Positions 5,493-11,437 of a stretch of DNA of 12,454 nt are shown here, piece after piece. The notes below the pieces were generated by a model. The model was given only the letters and a program-made list of their open reading frames with translations. It searched no databases and had not been told where the DNA came from. Within the stretch, counting starts at the first letter, position 1; each line of letters begins with the position of its first letter. The position numbers and the translations under genes are program-made. Origin of the DNA: Candidatus Peregrinibacteria bacterium (GTDB taxonomy: Bacteria; Patescibacteriota; Gracilibacteria; UBA1369; UBA12463); NCBI GenBank assembly GCA_016215735.1, contig JACRIA010000081.1, positions 1 to 12,454 on the forward strand. Reading direction: 5' to 3'.

Positions 5493-6257
5493 ATGGAAAT
5501 AATTCCTATAAAATCGCCTCTTATCAAATTAAAAGACGATTTGTTTGAAGTTTTTCTGCACTCCGTGAAGCGGCTGCGAATTTTGCCCGCGGAAAATTCG
5601 ATCATTGTAATCGCGTCAAAAGTTGTTTCAATGTCAGAAGGCCGAGTTATTGATTTGCGTAAAATTAAGCCGTCAAAGCGCGCGCGTTCCCTGCGTCTGC
5701 GGCGTTACGGTTCATACGCGCCTGATCCGCGATTCACAGAACTTGTGCTCCGTGAAGCTGATAAATTTTGGCCAAGCGAAATGTTTTTGACGATTAAAGA
5801 TGGAATTTTTGCTCCGTCAGCAGGAATCGACACTTCAAACGCGCCGAAAAATCACGCAATTCTTTGGCCAGCCGACGCATATGCGTCAGCAGAAAAATTT
5901 CTTAAAAAACTCAAAACGCGTTTTCACTTGCGCCACGCAGGCGTGATTATCGCGGATTCATTCATCGCGCCGCTTCGACAAGGCGTTACATCAATTGCGA
6001 TTGGATATGCTGGATTTGAGGGCGTACAAGATTTGCGCGGTCGCCGCGATCTCTACAAAAACCGCCTCCATAGCACACAAAAAAATCTCGCCGATTCACT
6101 CGCAACAGCCGCATCGATTTTCATGGGTGAAGCGGATGAACGCACGCCGTTCGTTATTATAAAAAACGCGCCGGTGAAATTTACGGACAAAAAAATTTCG
6201 CCGAAAGAAATAAAAACTCCAGCGAAAAAATGTTTATTTAGAGTTTTATATAAATAG
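5493..6257 (+). CDS. CofE-like (F420-0:gamma-glutamyl ligase family) protein
   Basis: CofE enzymes use GTP and a divalent metal to add glutamate to coenzyme F420-0. This 254-residue protein has the family blocks in order: IIVIASKVVSMSEGRVIDL (37-55), PSKRA (60-64), DPRFTELVLREAD (78-90), GIFAPSAGIDTSNAP (104-118, metal-ligand-type Asp113), WPADAYASAEKFL (125-137), GVIIADSFIAPLRQGVTSIAIGYAG (150-174, Asp155), DLRGRRDLY (180-188) and MGEADERTPFVIIK (211-224). The length fits the family. I chose the ATG at 5493 because the homology begins right there; the longer frame upstream (to 5364) overlaps the previous gene and runs through palindromic DNA. No F420 genes are nearby and such small genomes are not expected to make F420, so the substrate is probably another carboxylate. 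That part is inference. Confidence 0.8.
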   Translation: MEIIPIKSPLIKLKDDLFEVFLHSVKRLRILPAENSIIVIASKVVSMSEGRVIDLRKIKPSKRARSLRLRRYGSYAPDPRFTELVLREADKFWPSEMFLTIKDGIFAPSAGIDTSNAPKNHAILWPADAYASAEKFLKKLKTRFHLRHAGVIIADSFIAPLRQGVTSIAIGYAGFEGVQDLRGRRDLYKNRLHSTQKNLADSLATAASIFMGEADERTPFVIIKNAPVKFTDKKISPKEIKTPAKKCLFRVLYK

Positions 6258-6299
6258 ATAGTTGTCGGCAGAGTGGAGCATTTTAACCTTTATCCATAA

Positions 6300-7085
6300 T
6301 CATTTTTTACTCAAACCATTCATCTTTTTATCTATTTCGTCATAAAGTTCTAGTCCCGCTTTCTCAAAAACTTTTAACAAATCTTCGTAAGTGCCTTTTC
6401 CGCCAAGCAAATCCCAAAATTCAACTCCAACTAAAACTTCTTCTTTCAAATCAAATAGACCTTGAAGTGTCCAGCGCTCGTATGGCTTTGGTTCATAGGG
6501 ATTATACGGAATAGCAACAATTGTTTTAACATTTGCTTTTGGATTTTCGCTGCTATGCATCGCAATCCAATCGAGCATTTGTTTTTTAATACCAGTGAAT
6601 TCGTTGGTATTTGGTTTTGCAGTTTTTAGCTCAAAATAATATTCCGTTCCGTCTTTCATTTCCACAAAAAGATCAACGCGCTTTTTGAGCTTCTTTCCCA
6701 TCTCGCCTTTACTGGCAACAGTCAACACTTCTTGTGTTTCCTTTTCCTTATCTGGTGTTCGTGAAGCAGAGCGTAAATCACGCATGATGCTATCAATTTT
6801 CAAAACCGCTTCACTGCTAATATAGCCTTCAAATTCTTTATACTGTCCGATTGCGCGTTTTGCCCTCGGTTCGGCAATTATTTTACCAACCTGCTCAAAA
6901 ATCGATGTACCAAGCATCGTATTCACCGATTGAATAAAAGAAAACAACGCCATTCTGTCTTTGCCAAGTAAGCGAAAATGAAACGGCATTGAGTTTGTTT
7001 CTGGATCATAAGTCGTTAATTTTTGACGGATTTTTTCAATCAAATATTCTTTAATCTGTTTGTTCTGTTGTATTGTAAGCGCCAT
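6300..7085 (-). CDS. Type II restriction endonuclease, TdeIII-like
   Basis: This 261-residue protein resembles the TdeIII family of type II restriction enzymes (prototype specificity GGNCC). It has the N-terminal block PFHFRLLGKDRMALFSFIQS (34-53). A PD-(D/E)xK-type centre follows, with Asp138 in RVDLFVEM and E-L-K at Glu152/Lys154, then TAKPNTNEFTGIKKQMLDW (155-173). It would cut double-stranded DNA at sites not protected by the upstream methyltransferase. Its ATG at 7085 lies one base after the methyltransferase stop (TAAtATG), so the pair is translationally coupled, with a GGAAAA about 9 nt before the start. The specificity is an inference from family resemblance. It is convergent with the CofE-like gene, with 42 bp between. 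Confidence 0.8.
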   Translation of the reverse strand: MALTIQQNKQIKEYLIEKIRQKLTTYDPETNSMPFHFRLLGKDRMALFSFIQSVNTMLGTSIFEQVGKIIAEPRAKRAIGQYKEFEGYISSEAVLKIDSIMRDLRSASRTPDKEKETQEVLTVASKGEMGKKLKKRVDLFVEMKDGTEYYFELKTAKPNTNEFTGIKKQMLDWIAMHSSENPKANVKTIVAIPYNPYEPKPYERWTLQGLFDLKEEVLVGVEFWDLLGGKGTYEDLLKVFEKAGLELYDEIDKKMNGLSKK

Positions 7086-7086
7086 A

Positions 7087-8685
7087 TTATTTTCCGTTTT
7101 TTAAATGAAATATTATTTCAGAATAAGGCGATTTATCCCGTTCAGTTCTATTTAATACCGGCCGTTTAAATTGATTCACGATTAGCATTCCCGCCTGCTC
7201 GGCAATTGCAGGATAAAGATTGTACTTATCATTTGCGACAAGGAATATATCAAAATTATCCACCAAAAACTTTCTGCAATTTAATAAAACTTTTGAAATT
7301 CCCTCAACATAAGATGCTTTTGCCTCCGCTCCTTGTCCTTTATAAAGCGGCCCTATTTCAAGCTCGTCTCTGCGTTCAAAGCCAAAAAGATCATATGCGT
7401 ACGCATGTTGTTCGTGATAATCAATCTGTCCGACATATGGAGGCGAAGTAAAAATACCTTTGATTTTCTGCCTTTTTAAAATCTCATAGAATTTTTCGTT
7501 TTTCTTTTCTATTTCCTTGAAAATATCCACGGTTCGCGAATCAGCAGAAATAACTGCGTAATGCGAGTTAGTTTTTAATTTCAAAAATGTTCTAAGCCGA
7601 TACACCGTGTCAATCGCATAGCGGTCAAACCACGCTTTTATCGAAAAAAGCGGCTTACAAATCTTTTTGTGTTTCCAACAGTAGTAGGTAGTTACTTGCG
7701 GCTCTTTGAGCGTAGCCAAATCGGAGTGTGTTGTAGCACGGCACGACCTAATTGTGCGGCTTAAAATAACAGCCAAAATCTTTTTATTTTTTGCATCTTT
7801 AGCTTTTTTTATTTGCTCAAATGCAAAATCAATCTCTTTACGGACATTTTTGATATACCACTTATCTAAAAAGTTTTTTGCAGAAAAGTGATTAAGTTCA
7901 ATATTATATTTTTTAACAAGATCGTTATATATCTTTAGAAATTCTCTCTCCTTTTCTATAGCATACTTATTTTCGCTAATTTGCCCTTCTTGAACCTTGT
8001 ATTTGAATTCTGGACTTGGAAAATACTTGTTATTGAAATTTGCCATTCGAGCCAATAGTTCACTCTCAAAAGCCGTAACCTTACCATCTGCTTCATGGTT
8101 TGCGATTGCCTGCCTCATCTTTTTTACTTCATTTTCAAGTGAGCTAATATCGTAATCAAGCAATTTTGTTTTAGTAATCATGCAATTAAATTGAGATATA
8201 TCAACGCCAATGGAGTGCATACCCATTTCCTGCGCTTGCACTAGAGTCGTGCCAGAACCGCAAAATGGATCAAGAATAATATCACCGGTTTTGAAGTATG
8301 CGCTTGTTTTGAAATTGTCGGTGTGGCCATCAATAAAATACTCTACAAGTTGCGGGATAAACTTACCCTTGTATGGATGGAGGCGATGAACATGTTTTGT
8401 TGTATCTTTTTCTCGAAGATTGTCAAAAGATAATGTCCAATTCAAATCATCGCCAAGCCGTTTTTTCCAATTAGTTTCCCGCCAACCGTGATAGGACCCA
8501 TAGTAGTTTTTTAGATCATCCACATCAACAAAAACAGAGTTGCCGCCATTATGTTTCTTAACTTTCCCGTATTGAATCAAATACGATATATTCGATTCGC
8601 TAACATCTCTTTTTAGAAAGTCGCTCGCCCAACGGCTTGCTTCTTTGATTGTGAGTAGATTTTTTGTTTGTTGTATAGTGCTCAT
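7087..8685 (-). CDS. DNA methyltransferase of the type II restriction-modification pair
   Basis: This 532-residue SAM-dependent amino-methyltransferase protects the host DNA from the downstream nuclease. Residues about 10-62 form a helix-turn-helix-like head (TIKEASRWASDFL ... SNISYLIQYGKVKKH ... VDVDDLKNYY). HPYKGKFIPQLV (103-114) precedes the SAM-binding motif I LDPFCGSGTTLVQA (138-151). A long, mostly helical insert (about 180-375) separates it from the catalytic motif TSPPYVGQIDYHEQ (413-426). An S-P-P-Y motif most often marks N4-cytosine enzymes, with N6-adenine possible. Placing motif I well before the catalytic motif differs from the usual beta-class order. The C-terminal LNRTERDKSPYSEIIFHLKN completes the domain. 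Base composition looks AT-richer than the flanking genes by eye, suggesting acquisition by transfer. Confidence 0.85.
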   Translation of the reverse strand: MSTIQQTKNLLTIKEASRWASDFLKRDVSESNISYLIQYGKVKKHNGGNSVFVDVDDLKNYYGSYHGWRETNWKKRLGDDLNWTLSFDNLREKDTTKHVHRLHPYKGKFIPQLVEYFIDGHTDNFKTSAYFKTGDIILDPFCGSGTTLVQAQEMGMHSIGVDISQFNCMITKTKLLDYDISSLENEVKKMRQAIANHEADGKVTAFESELLARMANFNNKYFPSPEFKYKVQEGQISENKYAIEKEREFLKIYNDLVKKYNIELNHFSAKNFLDKWYIKNVRKEIDFAFEQIKKAKDAKNKKILAVILSRTIRSCRATTHSDLATLKEPQVTTYYCWKHKKICKPLFSIKAWFDRYAIDTVYRLRTFLKLKTNSHYAVISADSRTVDIFKEIEKKNEKFYEILKRQKIKGIFTSPPYVGQIDYHEQHAYAYDLFGFERRDELEIGPLYKGQGAEAKASYVEGISKVLLNCRKFLVDNFDIFLVANDKYNLYPAIAEQAGMLIVNQFKRPVLNRTERDKSPYSEIIFHLKNGK

Positions 8686-8738
8686 TATATTTCAATGTTA
8701 TCAAATTCTTCTTGAACATGCCATGCTGTCGACGCCAT
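8685..8738 (-). CDS. 17-codon upstream ORF of the methyltransferase
   Basis: An ATG at 8738 opens a 17-codon frame encoding MASTAWHVQEEFDNIEI. Its TAA overlaps the methyltransferase ATG by one base (TAATG), as in coupled genes. It is too short to be a typical controller protein, and no ribosome binding site or convincing promoter is visible. It may be a leader that couples translation, or the remnant tail of a lost gene. The only support is the position of the stop. Confidence 0.25.
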   Translation of the reverse strand: MASTAWHVQEEFDNIEI

Positions 8739-8827
8739 AATAAAAGCAAATCAACATTAAAAATTTCTAACGCAGAGTTAAATTTTTTCTGACAAAAGGT
8801 AAAATTGGTTTATTGATTGGTTTTTTA

Positions 8828-8836
8828 TGCTATAAT
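8828..8836 (+). promoter_or_regulatory. Extended -10 promoter (TGCTATAAT)
   Basis: ATGCTATAAT (8827-8836) is identical to the 10-mer at the lspA start (4202-4211). The upstream T-rich stretch contains TTGGTT (8805) and TTGATT (8813), neither at ideal -35 spacing, but an extended -10 can act alone. RNA would start at about 8843. No start codon lies at the predicted 5' end, and a strong terminator follows within about 60 nt. Confidence 0.65.
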
Positions 8837-8842
8837 AAATAT

Positions 8843-8904
8843 AGGTATCAGCTCCTCAAGCACTGCTGGATAAAAAACCACCCCGCTTCGCGGGGCGGTT
8901 TTTT
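8843..8904 (+). ncRNA. Candidate small RNA with its own promoter and terminator
   Basis: An extended -10 box predicts a start near 8843, and an intrinsic terminator ends at 8904, giving a roughly 62-nt RNA with no ATG. The 5' half can form a small hairpin: AT-CAGC (8847-8852) pairs with GCTG-(g)-AT (8865-8871) around a 12-nt loop, with one bulged G. It is followed directly by the A-tract arm of the terminator. It matches no RNA class I know; I considered and dropped preQ1-type riboswitches. It may be a trans-acting small RNA, or a spacer transcript insulating the restriction-modification genes from the serine dehydratase genes. Confidence 0.45.
8872..8904. terminator. Strong intrinsic terminator, probably bidirectional
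   Basis: AAAAAACC-a-CCCCGC, loop ttc, GCGGGG-c-GGTTTTTT forms a 14-bp stem with one A/C mismatch. An A-tract and a T-tract flank the GC core, so it reads as a rho-independent terminator on both strands. On the plus strand it ends the candidate small RNA. On the minus strand there is no gene immediately upstream for it to serve. Confidence 0.9.
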
Positions 8905-8905
8905 G

Positions 8906-9001
8906 CTACTCTCTTCAAATTCCGCTTCGCGGAATTTGTCCGCCTACGGCGGACTAGCTTCATCTCCGTGCTTACGCACGGAGTCTTAAGCCAGAGAGTA
9001 G
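8906..9001. repeat. Branched palindromic element: 9-bp outer stem enclosing three hairpins
   Basis: CTACTCTCT (8906-8914) pairs perfectly with AGAGAGTAG (8993-9001). Inside are three hairpins in series. Hairpin 1 is CAAATTCCGC-ttc-GCGGAATTTG (8916-8938, 10 bp). Hairpin 2 is TCCGCC-tac-GGCGGA (8939-8953). Hairpin 3 is CTCCGTGC-ttac-GCACGGAG (8964-8983, 8 bp), extendable outward by GCTT (8957-8960) with AAGC (8988-8991). The whole can fold as a four-way junction in RNA or extrude as a cruciform in DNA. No ORF or known RNA class fits. It begins one base after the terminator's T-tract. Confidence 0.7.
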
Positions 9002-9002
9002 T

Positions 9003-9032
9003 AAATCCTTCCGCCTAAAGCGGAGGGATTTT
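9003..9032. terminator. Terminator-like hairpin
   Basis: AAATCC-t-TCCGC, loop ctaaa, GCGGA-g-GGATTTT gives a 12-bp stem with one G-U pair, an A-run before it and a short T-run after. It could end transcripts that run through the branched element on the plus strand. The T-tract is only four long, so efficiency is uncertain. Confidence 0.5.
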
Positions 9033-9041
9033 CGTATATCA

Positions 9042-9056
9042 CTCGCCGCAGGCGAG
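9042..9056. repeat. Short palindrome CTCGCC-gca-GGCGAG
   Basis: A perfect 6-bp stem with a 3-nt loop lies 30 bp before the -35 of the serine dehydratase promoter. It belongs to the same style of compact GC-rich palindrome as the others in this gap. No regulator is known to bind it. Confidence 0.6.
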
Positions 9057-9085
9057 GACTTATGCGAGCCATATTTACTCGTCTA

Positions 9086-9106
9086 TTGTCAATAGAGAAC
9101 CGTCCC
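9086..9106 (-). repeat. 21-nt dispersed repeat, copy B
   Basis: Read on the minus strand this is GGGAC-GGTTCTCT-A-TTGACAA, the inverted partner of copy A at 5407-5428. The two copies face each other across 3.7 kb that includes the CofE-like gene and the restriction-modification operon. On the plus strand its end supplies the TTGTCA -35 hexamer of the serine dehydratase promoter. Confidence 0.6.
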
Positions 9107-9114
9107 CCTATAAT
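9086..9114 (+). promoter_or_regulatory. Leaderless sigma70-type promoter of the serine dehydratase genes
   Basis: TTGTCA (9086-9091) is followed after 17 bp by TATAAT (9109-9114), and the ATG of the beta subunit comes 6 nt later at 9121. That spacing places the RNA start at the A of the ATG, with no room for a ribosome binding site. It matches 11 of 12 consensus positions. The -35 lies inside a dispersed repeat. Confidence 0.8.
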
Positions 9115-9120
9115 TGAGCC

Positions 9121-9804
9121 ATGGCATATTCGCTTTTCGACATCGCAGGCCCAATTATGATCGGCCCGAGCAGTTCGCATACAGCCGGCGCAGTTAAAAT
9201 CGGCCAGTTTTCTCGAGCGATTTTTGATAAAACTCCAAGCAAAATAACATTTTATATGCATGGATCTTTCGCAAATGTAACAGCTGGTCATGCCACAGAC
9301 AAAGCACTTCTCGCAGGCATTATGAAATTAAAAACAAGCGATCCAAACATTAAAAACGCTTTTAAATTAGCGCATCAGCAGCACATAAAATACGAATTCA
9401 AAAAAACGGATTTAGGGCCCTCGTATCACCCAAACACAGTAAAAGTTGTTCTTGAAGCGCAGGGAAAAAAGAAAATGGAAATAATCGGCTCATCAATCGG
9501 AGGCGGCTCTGCGAAAATCTGCAAAATCAATGATTTCGACGTTGACATCAAGGCAGTCGCTGGCAAATACAAATATCTCGTAATTTCGCACGGGAATGAT
9601 ACAGCAGTATTGAGCGATGTCATGAAGCATATTACAAATTTTGGTAAATTCCGCATCGCAGGCATTCAGTCAACACACATCAACGATCATATGCTTACAG
9701 TCATGAATCTTGAAGGACGCGATTTGTATTTATACGAAGTTCTGGAGCTTGAAAAAATTCATGGAATAGAATTTGTAAGGTCATTAACAAGGCTTGAACA
9801 CTAG
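9121..9804 (+). CDS. sdaAB: L-serine dehydratase, beta subunit
   Basis: With the alpha subunit this forms the iron-sulfur L-serine dehydratase that deaminates L-serine to pyruvate and ammonia in the cytoplasm. The 227-residue protein begins with the family block SLFDIAGPIMIGPSSSHTAG (4-23), followed by VTAGHATDKALLAG (53-66), GSSIGGGSA (123-131) and a C-terminal ACT domain (about 150-225: YLVISHGNDTAVLSDVM, FRIAGIQSTHINDHMLTVMN). In related enzymes the ACT domain has a regulatory or structural role. The length agrees with two-subunit (Bacillus-type) enzymes; in E. coli both parts are fused. The start at 9121 is fixed by the leaderless promoter. The stop codon lies inside a 13-bp hairpin. Confidence 0.92.
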   Translation: MAYSLFDIAGPIMIGPSSSHTAGAVKIGQFSRAIFDKTPSKITFYMHGSFANVTAGHATDKALLAGIMKLKTSDPNIKNAFKLAHQQHIKYEFKKTDLGPSYHPNTVKVVLEAQGKKKMEIIGSSIGGGSAKICKINDFDVDIKAVAGKYKYLVISHGNDTAVLSDVMKHITNFGKFRIAGIQSTHINDHMLTVMNLEGRDLYLYEVLELEKIHGIEFVRSLTRLEH

Positions 9805-9831
9805 GCCGTTCCGCGAAGCGGAACAGGCCTA
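9802..9831. repeat. Hairpin spanning the sdaAB stop codon
   Basis: TAGGCC-GTTCCGC, loop gaa, GCGGAAC-(a)-GGCCTA forms a 13-bp stem with one bulged A. The sdaAB stop TAG (9802-9804) is its first three bases. There is no T-tract, so it is unlikely to terminate. It may stabilise the upstream message or slow read-through between the subunit genes. Confidence 0.7.
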
Positions 9832-9845
9832 ATATATAAACAAAC

Positions 9846-9865
9846 TGTCCCGCCTTGGCGGGACA
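9846..9865. repeat. Hairpin just before sdaAA
   Basis: TGTCCCGCC-tt-GGCGGGACA is a perfect 9-bp inverted repeat with a 2-nt centre, ending 10 nt before the sdaAA ATG at 9876. In RNA it would lie immediately upstream of the initiation region, and it leaves only ACCATAAAAAG-type sequence with no clear ribosome binding site. Confidence 0.7.
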
Positions 9866-9875
9866 CCATAAAAAG

Positions 9876-10775
9876 ATGAAATATCAATTCAAAACAAGCG
9901 CGGATTTATTAAAATTAGCAGCGAAATATAAAATGCCGATTTCAGAAATCGCAATAAATTATGAAATTGAAACTTTCAAAAAAAACCGCAAAGAAATAAT
10001 TGAAAAAATGGCGCGCAATTTAATGATAATGCGTGAAGCAGTCAAAAAAGGCGTTAATACGAATAAAAAATCCTTTACAGGAATGTCAGGCGGAAACGCT
10101 AAAAAAATGTATCAGTTTTACGAATCGCGCAAACAAAAATTGCTTAATAAAACAGCTCTGGTTGCAATGTCATATGCAATGGCAACAGGAGAAATGAATG
10201 CCGCGATGGGTAGAATTGTCGCTTTTCCAACAGCAGGCGGCGCAGGCACGGTTCCAGCAGGAATATTGAGCGTTGCGGAAGGACTACGGCTGTCGGATAA
10301 TAAAATTTTTGCCGGGCTTTTCACAGCTTCAGCAATCGGAATGATAATAGCAGAGAACGCAACACTCGCGGGCGCAGAAGGCGGATGTCAGGCAGAAGTC
10401 GGTTCTAGTGCGGCAATGGCGGCCGCAGGAATCACGGAAATGCGCGGAGGAAATTCAGCGCAATGTTTGAATGCCGCGGCGCTCGCTCTTAAAAACATGC
10501 TTGGATTAACTTGCGATCCATTGGGCGGACTTGTTGAAGTGCCGTGCATAAAAAGAAACGCAGTCGGAGTCATTACAGCAATCAGCGCATCAGAAATGGC
10601 AATGGCAGGAATTGAAACATTTGTTCCGTTTGATGAAATTGTAAAAGCAATGAAAAATATCGGAAATTTAATGGCAGCGGAATTAAAAGAAACAGCACTC
10701 GGCGGCCTCGCAATAACTCCAACCGGCTGTAAAATCCGCAAGAAAATAGGTTTACCGCCGATTAAATCTTTATAA
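9876..10775 (+). CDS. sdaAA: L-serine dehydratase, alpha subunit (Fe-S)
   Basis: This catalytic subunit carries the 4Fe-4S cluster that activates the serine hydroxyl. The protein has 299 residues, normal for the family. Three cysteines fit the cluster ligands: Cys171 (GAEGGCQAEVGSS), Cys213 (TCDPLGGLVEVP) and Cys224 (VPCIKRNAVGV). Their spacing of 42 and 11 equals that of C343, C385 and C396 in E. coli SdaA. Other family blocks are FTGMSGGNAKKM, MNAAMGRIVAFPTAGGAGTV and the C-terminal ALGGLAITPTGCKI. I chose the ATG at 9876. The frame is open to a TTG at 9855, but that would translate one arm of the hairpin and add residues not seen in the family. It sits 71 nt after the beta gene, probably on the same mRNA. 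Confidence 0.93.
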   Translation: MKYQFKTSADLLKLAAKYKMPISEIAINYEIETFKKNRKEIIEKMARNLMIMREAVKKGVNTNKKSFTGMSGGNAKKMYQFYESRKQKLLNKTALVAMSYAMATGEMNAAMGRIVAFPTAGGAGTVPAGILSVAEGLRLSDNKIFAGLFTASAIGMIIAENATLAGAEGGCQAEVGSSAAMAAAGITEMRGGNSAQCLNAAALALKNMLGLTCDPLGGLVEVPCIKRNAVGVITAISASEMAMAGIETFVPFDEIVKAMKNIGNLMAAELKETALGGLAITPTGCKIRKKIGLPPIKSL

Positions 10776-10780
10776 ATAAT

Positions 10781-10806
10781 CGCGCGTTAGGCCGAAAAGC
10801 CGCGCG
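10781..10806. repeat. Imperfect hairpin between sdaAA and purN
   Basis: CGCGCG (10781-10786) pairs with CGCGCG (10801-10806), with an inner GC/GC pairing (10791-10792 with 10799-10800) around CGAAAA. No T-tract follows. It could be a weak transcription-pausing or RNA-stability structure at the end of the serine dehydratase message. Confidence 0.5.
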
Positions 10807-10820
10807 CCAGAATTAACAAT

Positions 10821-10831
10821 TAGGTCTGACC
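10821..10831. repeat. Possible dispersed-repeat motif TAGGTCTGACC
   Basis: GGTC-t-GACC (10823-10831) is a perfect short palindrome just before purN, in the context ATTAGGTCTGACCCAATTT. From memory, GGGTCAGACCC-like strings recur in bacterial intergenic DNA, as does the GGGACGGTTCTCT motif seen at 5407 and 9106. There is only one copy in this window, so its repeat nature is a guess. Confidence 0.3.
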
Positions 10832-10837
10832 CAATTT

Positions 10838-11437
10838 ATGAAAATCGGCGTTTTAGCATCAACAAAAGGAACTGATCTACAGGCAATAATTGATGAAATG
10901 AAGGCTGGTCATATGCCCGGAATCGAATTGGCTGTTGTTGTGAGCAATAAGGCGGACGCGTATGCGCTTGAACGCGCAAAATCGCAGGGATATAAGACGG
11001 TTTTTATTGATCCGACAGGAAAAACGCGCGAAGAATTTGACGCAGAACTCGTAAAAGTTTTGCGCGAACACGAAATTCAGCTTGTTTGTTTGATTGGATA
11101 TATGCGGATTCTAACACCAGTTTTCGTGAATGCGTTTGCTGGCCGTATAATTAATGTTCATCCCGCGCTTTTGCCGAAATTCGGCGGAAAAAATTTCTTT
11201 GGCGCAAATGTGCACGAAGCGGTTTTAGCTGCACACGAAAAAGAAACAGGCTGCACTTTTCATTTTGTGACAGAAGAAGTTGATGGCGGGCCGATTATTT
11301 TGCAGGATCGCGTGGCAGTTGAGCCGTCTGATACACCAGATACATTAAAGGAAAAAGTGCAGATGCTTGAGAAAAAATGGTATCCAGAAATAATTCGGCG
11401 GTTTGCTGCTGGAAAAATTGCCTCGGTCCCCAATTAA
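10838..11437 (+). CDS. purN: PurN-type phosphoribosylglycinamide formyltransferase
   Basis: PurN transfers a formyl group from 10-formyl-tetrahydrofolate to GAR, the third step of purine synthesis. The 199-residue protein has the formyltransferase fold. It carries IINVHPALLPKFGG (104-117) with Asn106 and His108 at the same numbers as in E. coli PurN, and EEVDGGPIILQ (146-156) with Asp149 as the third catalytic residue. The phosphate-loop GSNLQA reads GTDLQA (11-16). The FGGKNFFGANVHEAVLAA stretch is the folate-side loop of the longer bacterial type. No other purine genes are in the window. If the host lacks the pathway, as many CPR do, the enzyme may formylate another substrate. No promoter or ribosome binding site is clear; the ATG follows TAGGTCTGACCCAATTT. 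Confidence 0.85.
   Translation: MKIGVLASTKGTDLQAIIDEMKAGHMPGIELAVVVSNKADAYALERAKSQGYKTVFIDPTGKTREEFDAELVKVLREHEIQLVCLIGYMRILTPVFVNAFAGRIINVHPALLPKFGGKNFFGANVHEAVLAAHEKETGCTFHFVTEEVDGGPIILQDRVAVEPSDTPDTLKEKVQMLEKKWYPEIIRRFAAGKIASVPN

Noticed and set aside
8843..8904. PreQ1-type or other known riboswitch
   Set aside because: The A-rich stretch after a small hairpin is superficially similar, but the loop sequence and downstream pairing do not fit and no regulated ORF follows the terminator directly.
8906..9001. tRNA gene, because of the cloverleaf-like shape
   Set aside because: Stem lengths, 3-4 nt loops and missing T-loop and anticodon-loop sequences do not match a tRNA.
8872..9056. CRISPR array
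   Set aside because: The repeated elements are different palindromes of different lengths with no regular spacing or conserved direct repeat.
9855..9875. TTG start for sdaAA
   Set aside because: It would translate one arm of the 9846-9865 hairpin; the ATG at 9876 fits the family N-terminus.
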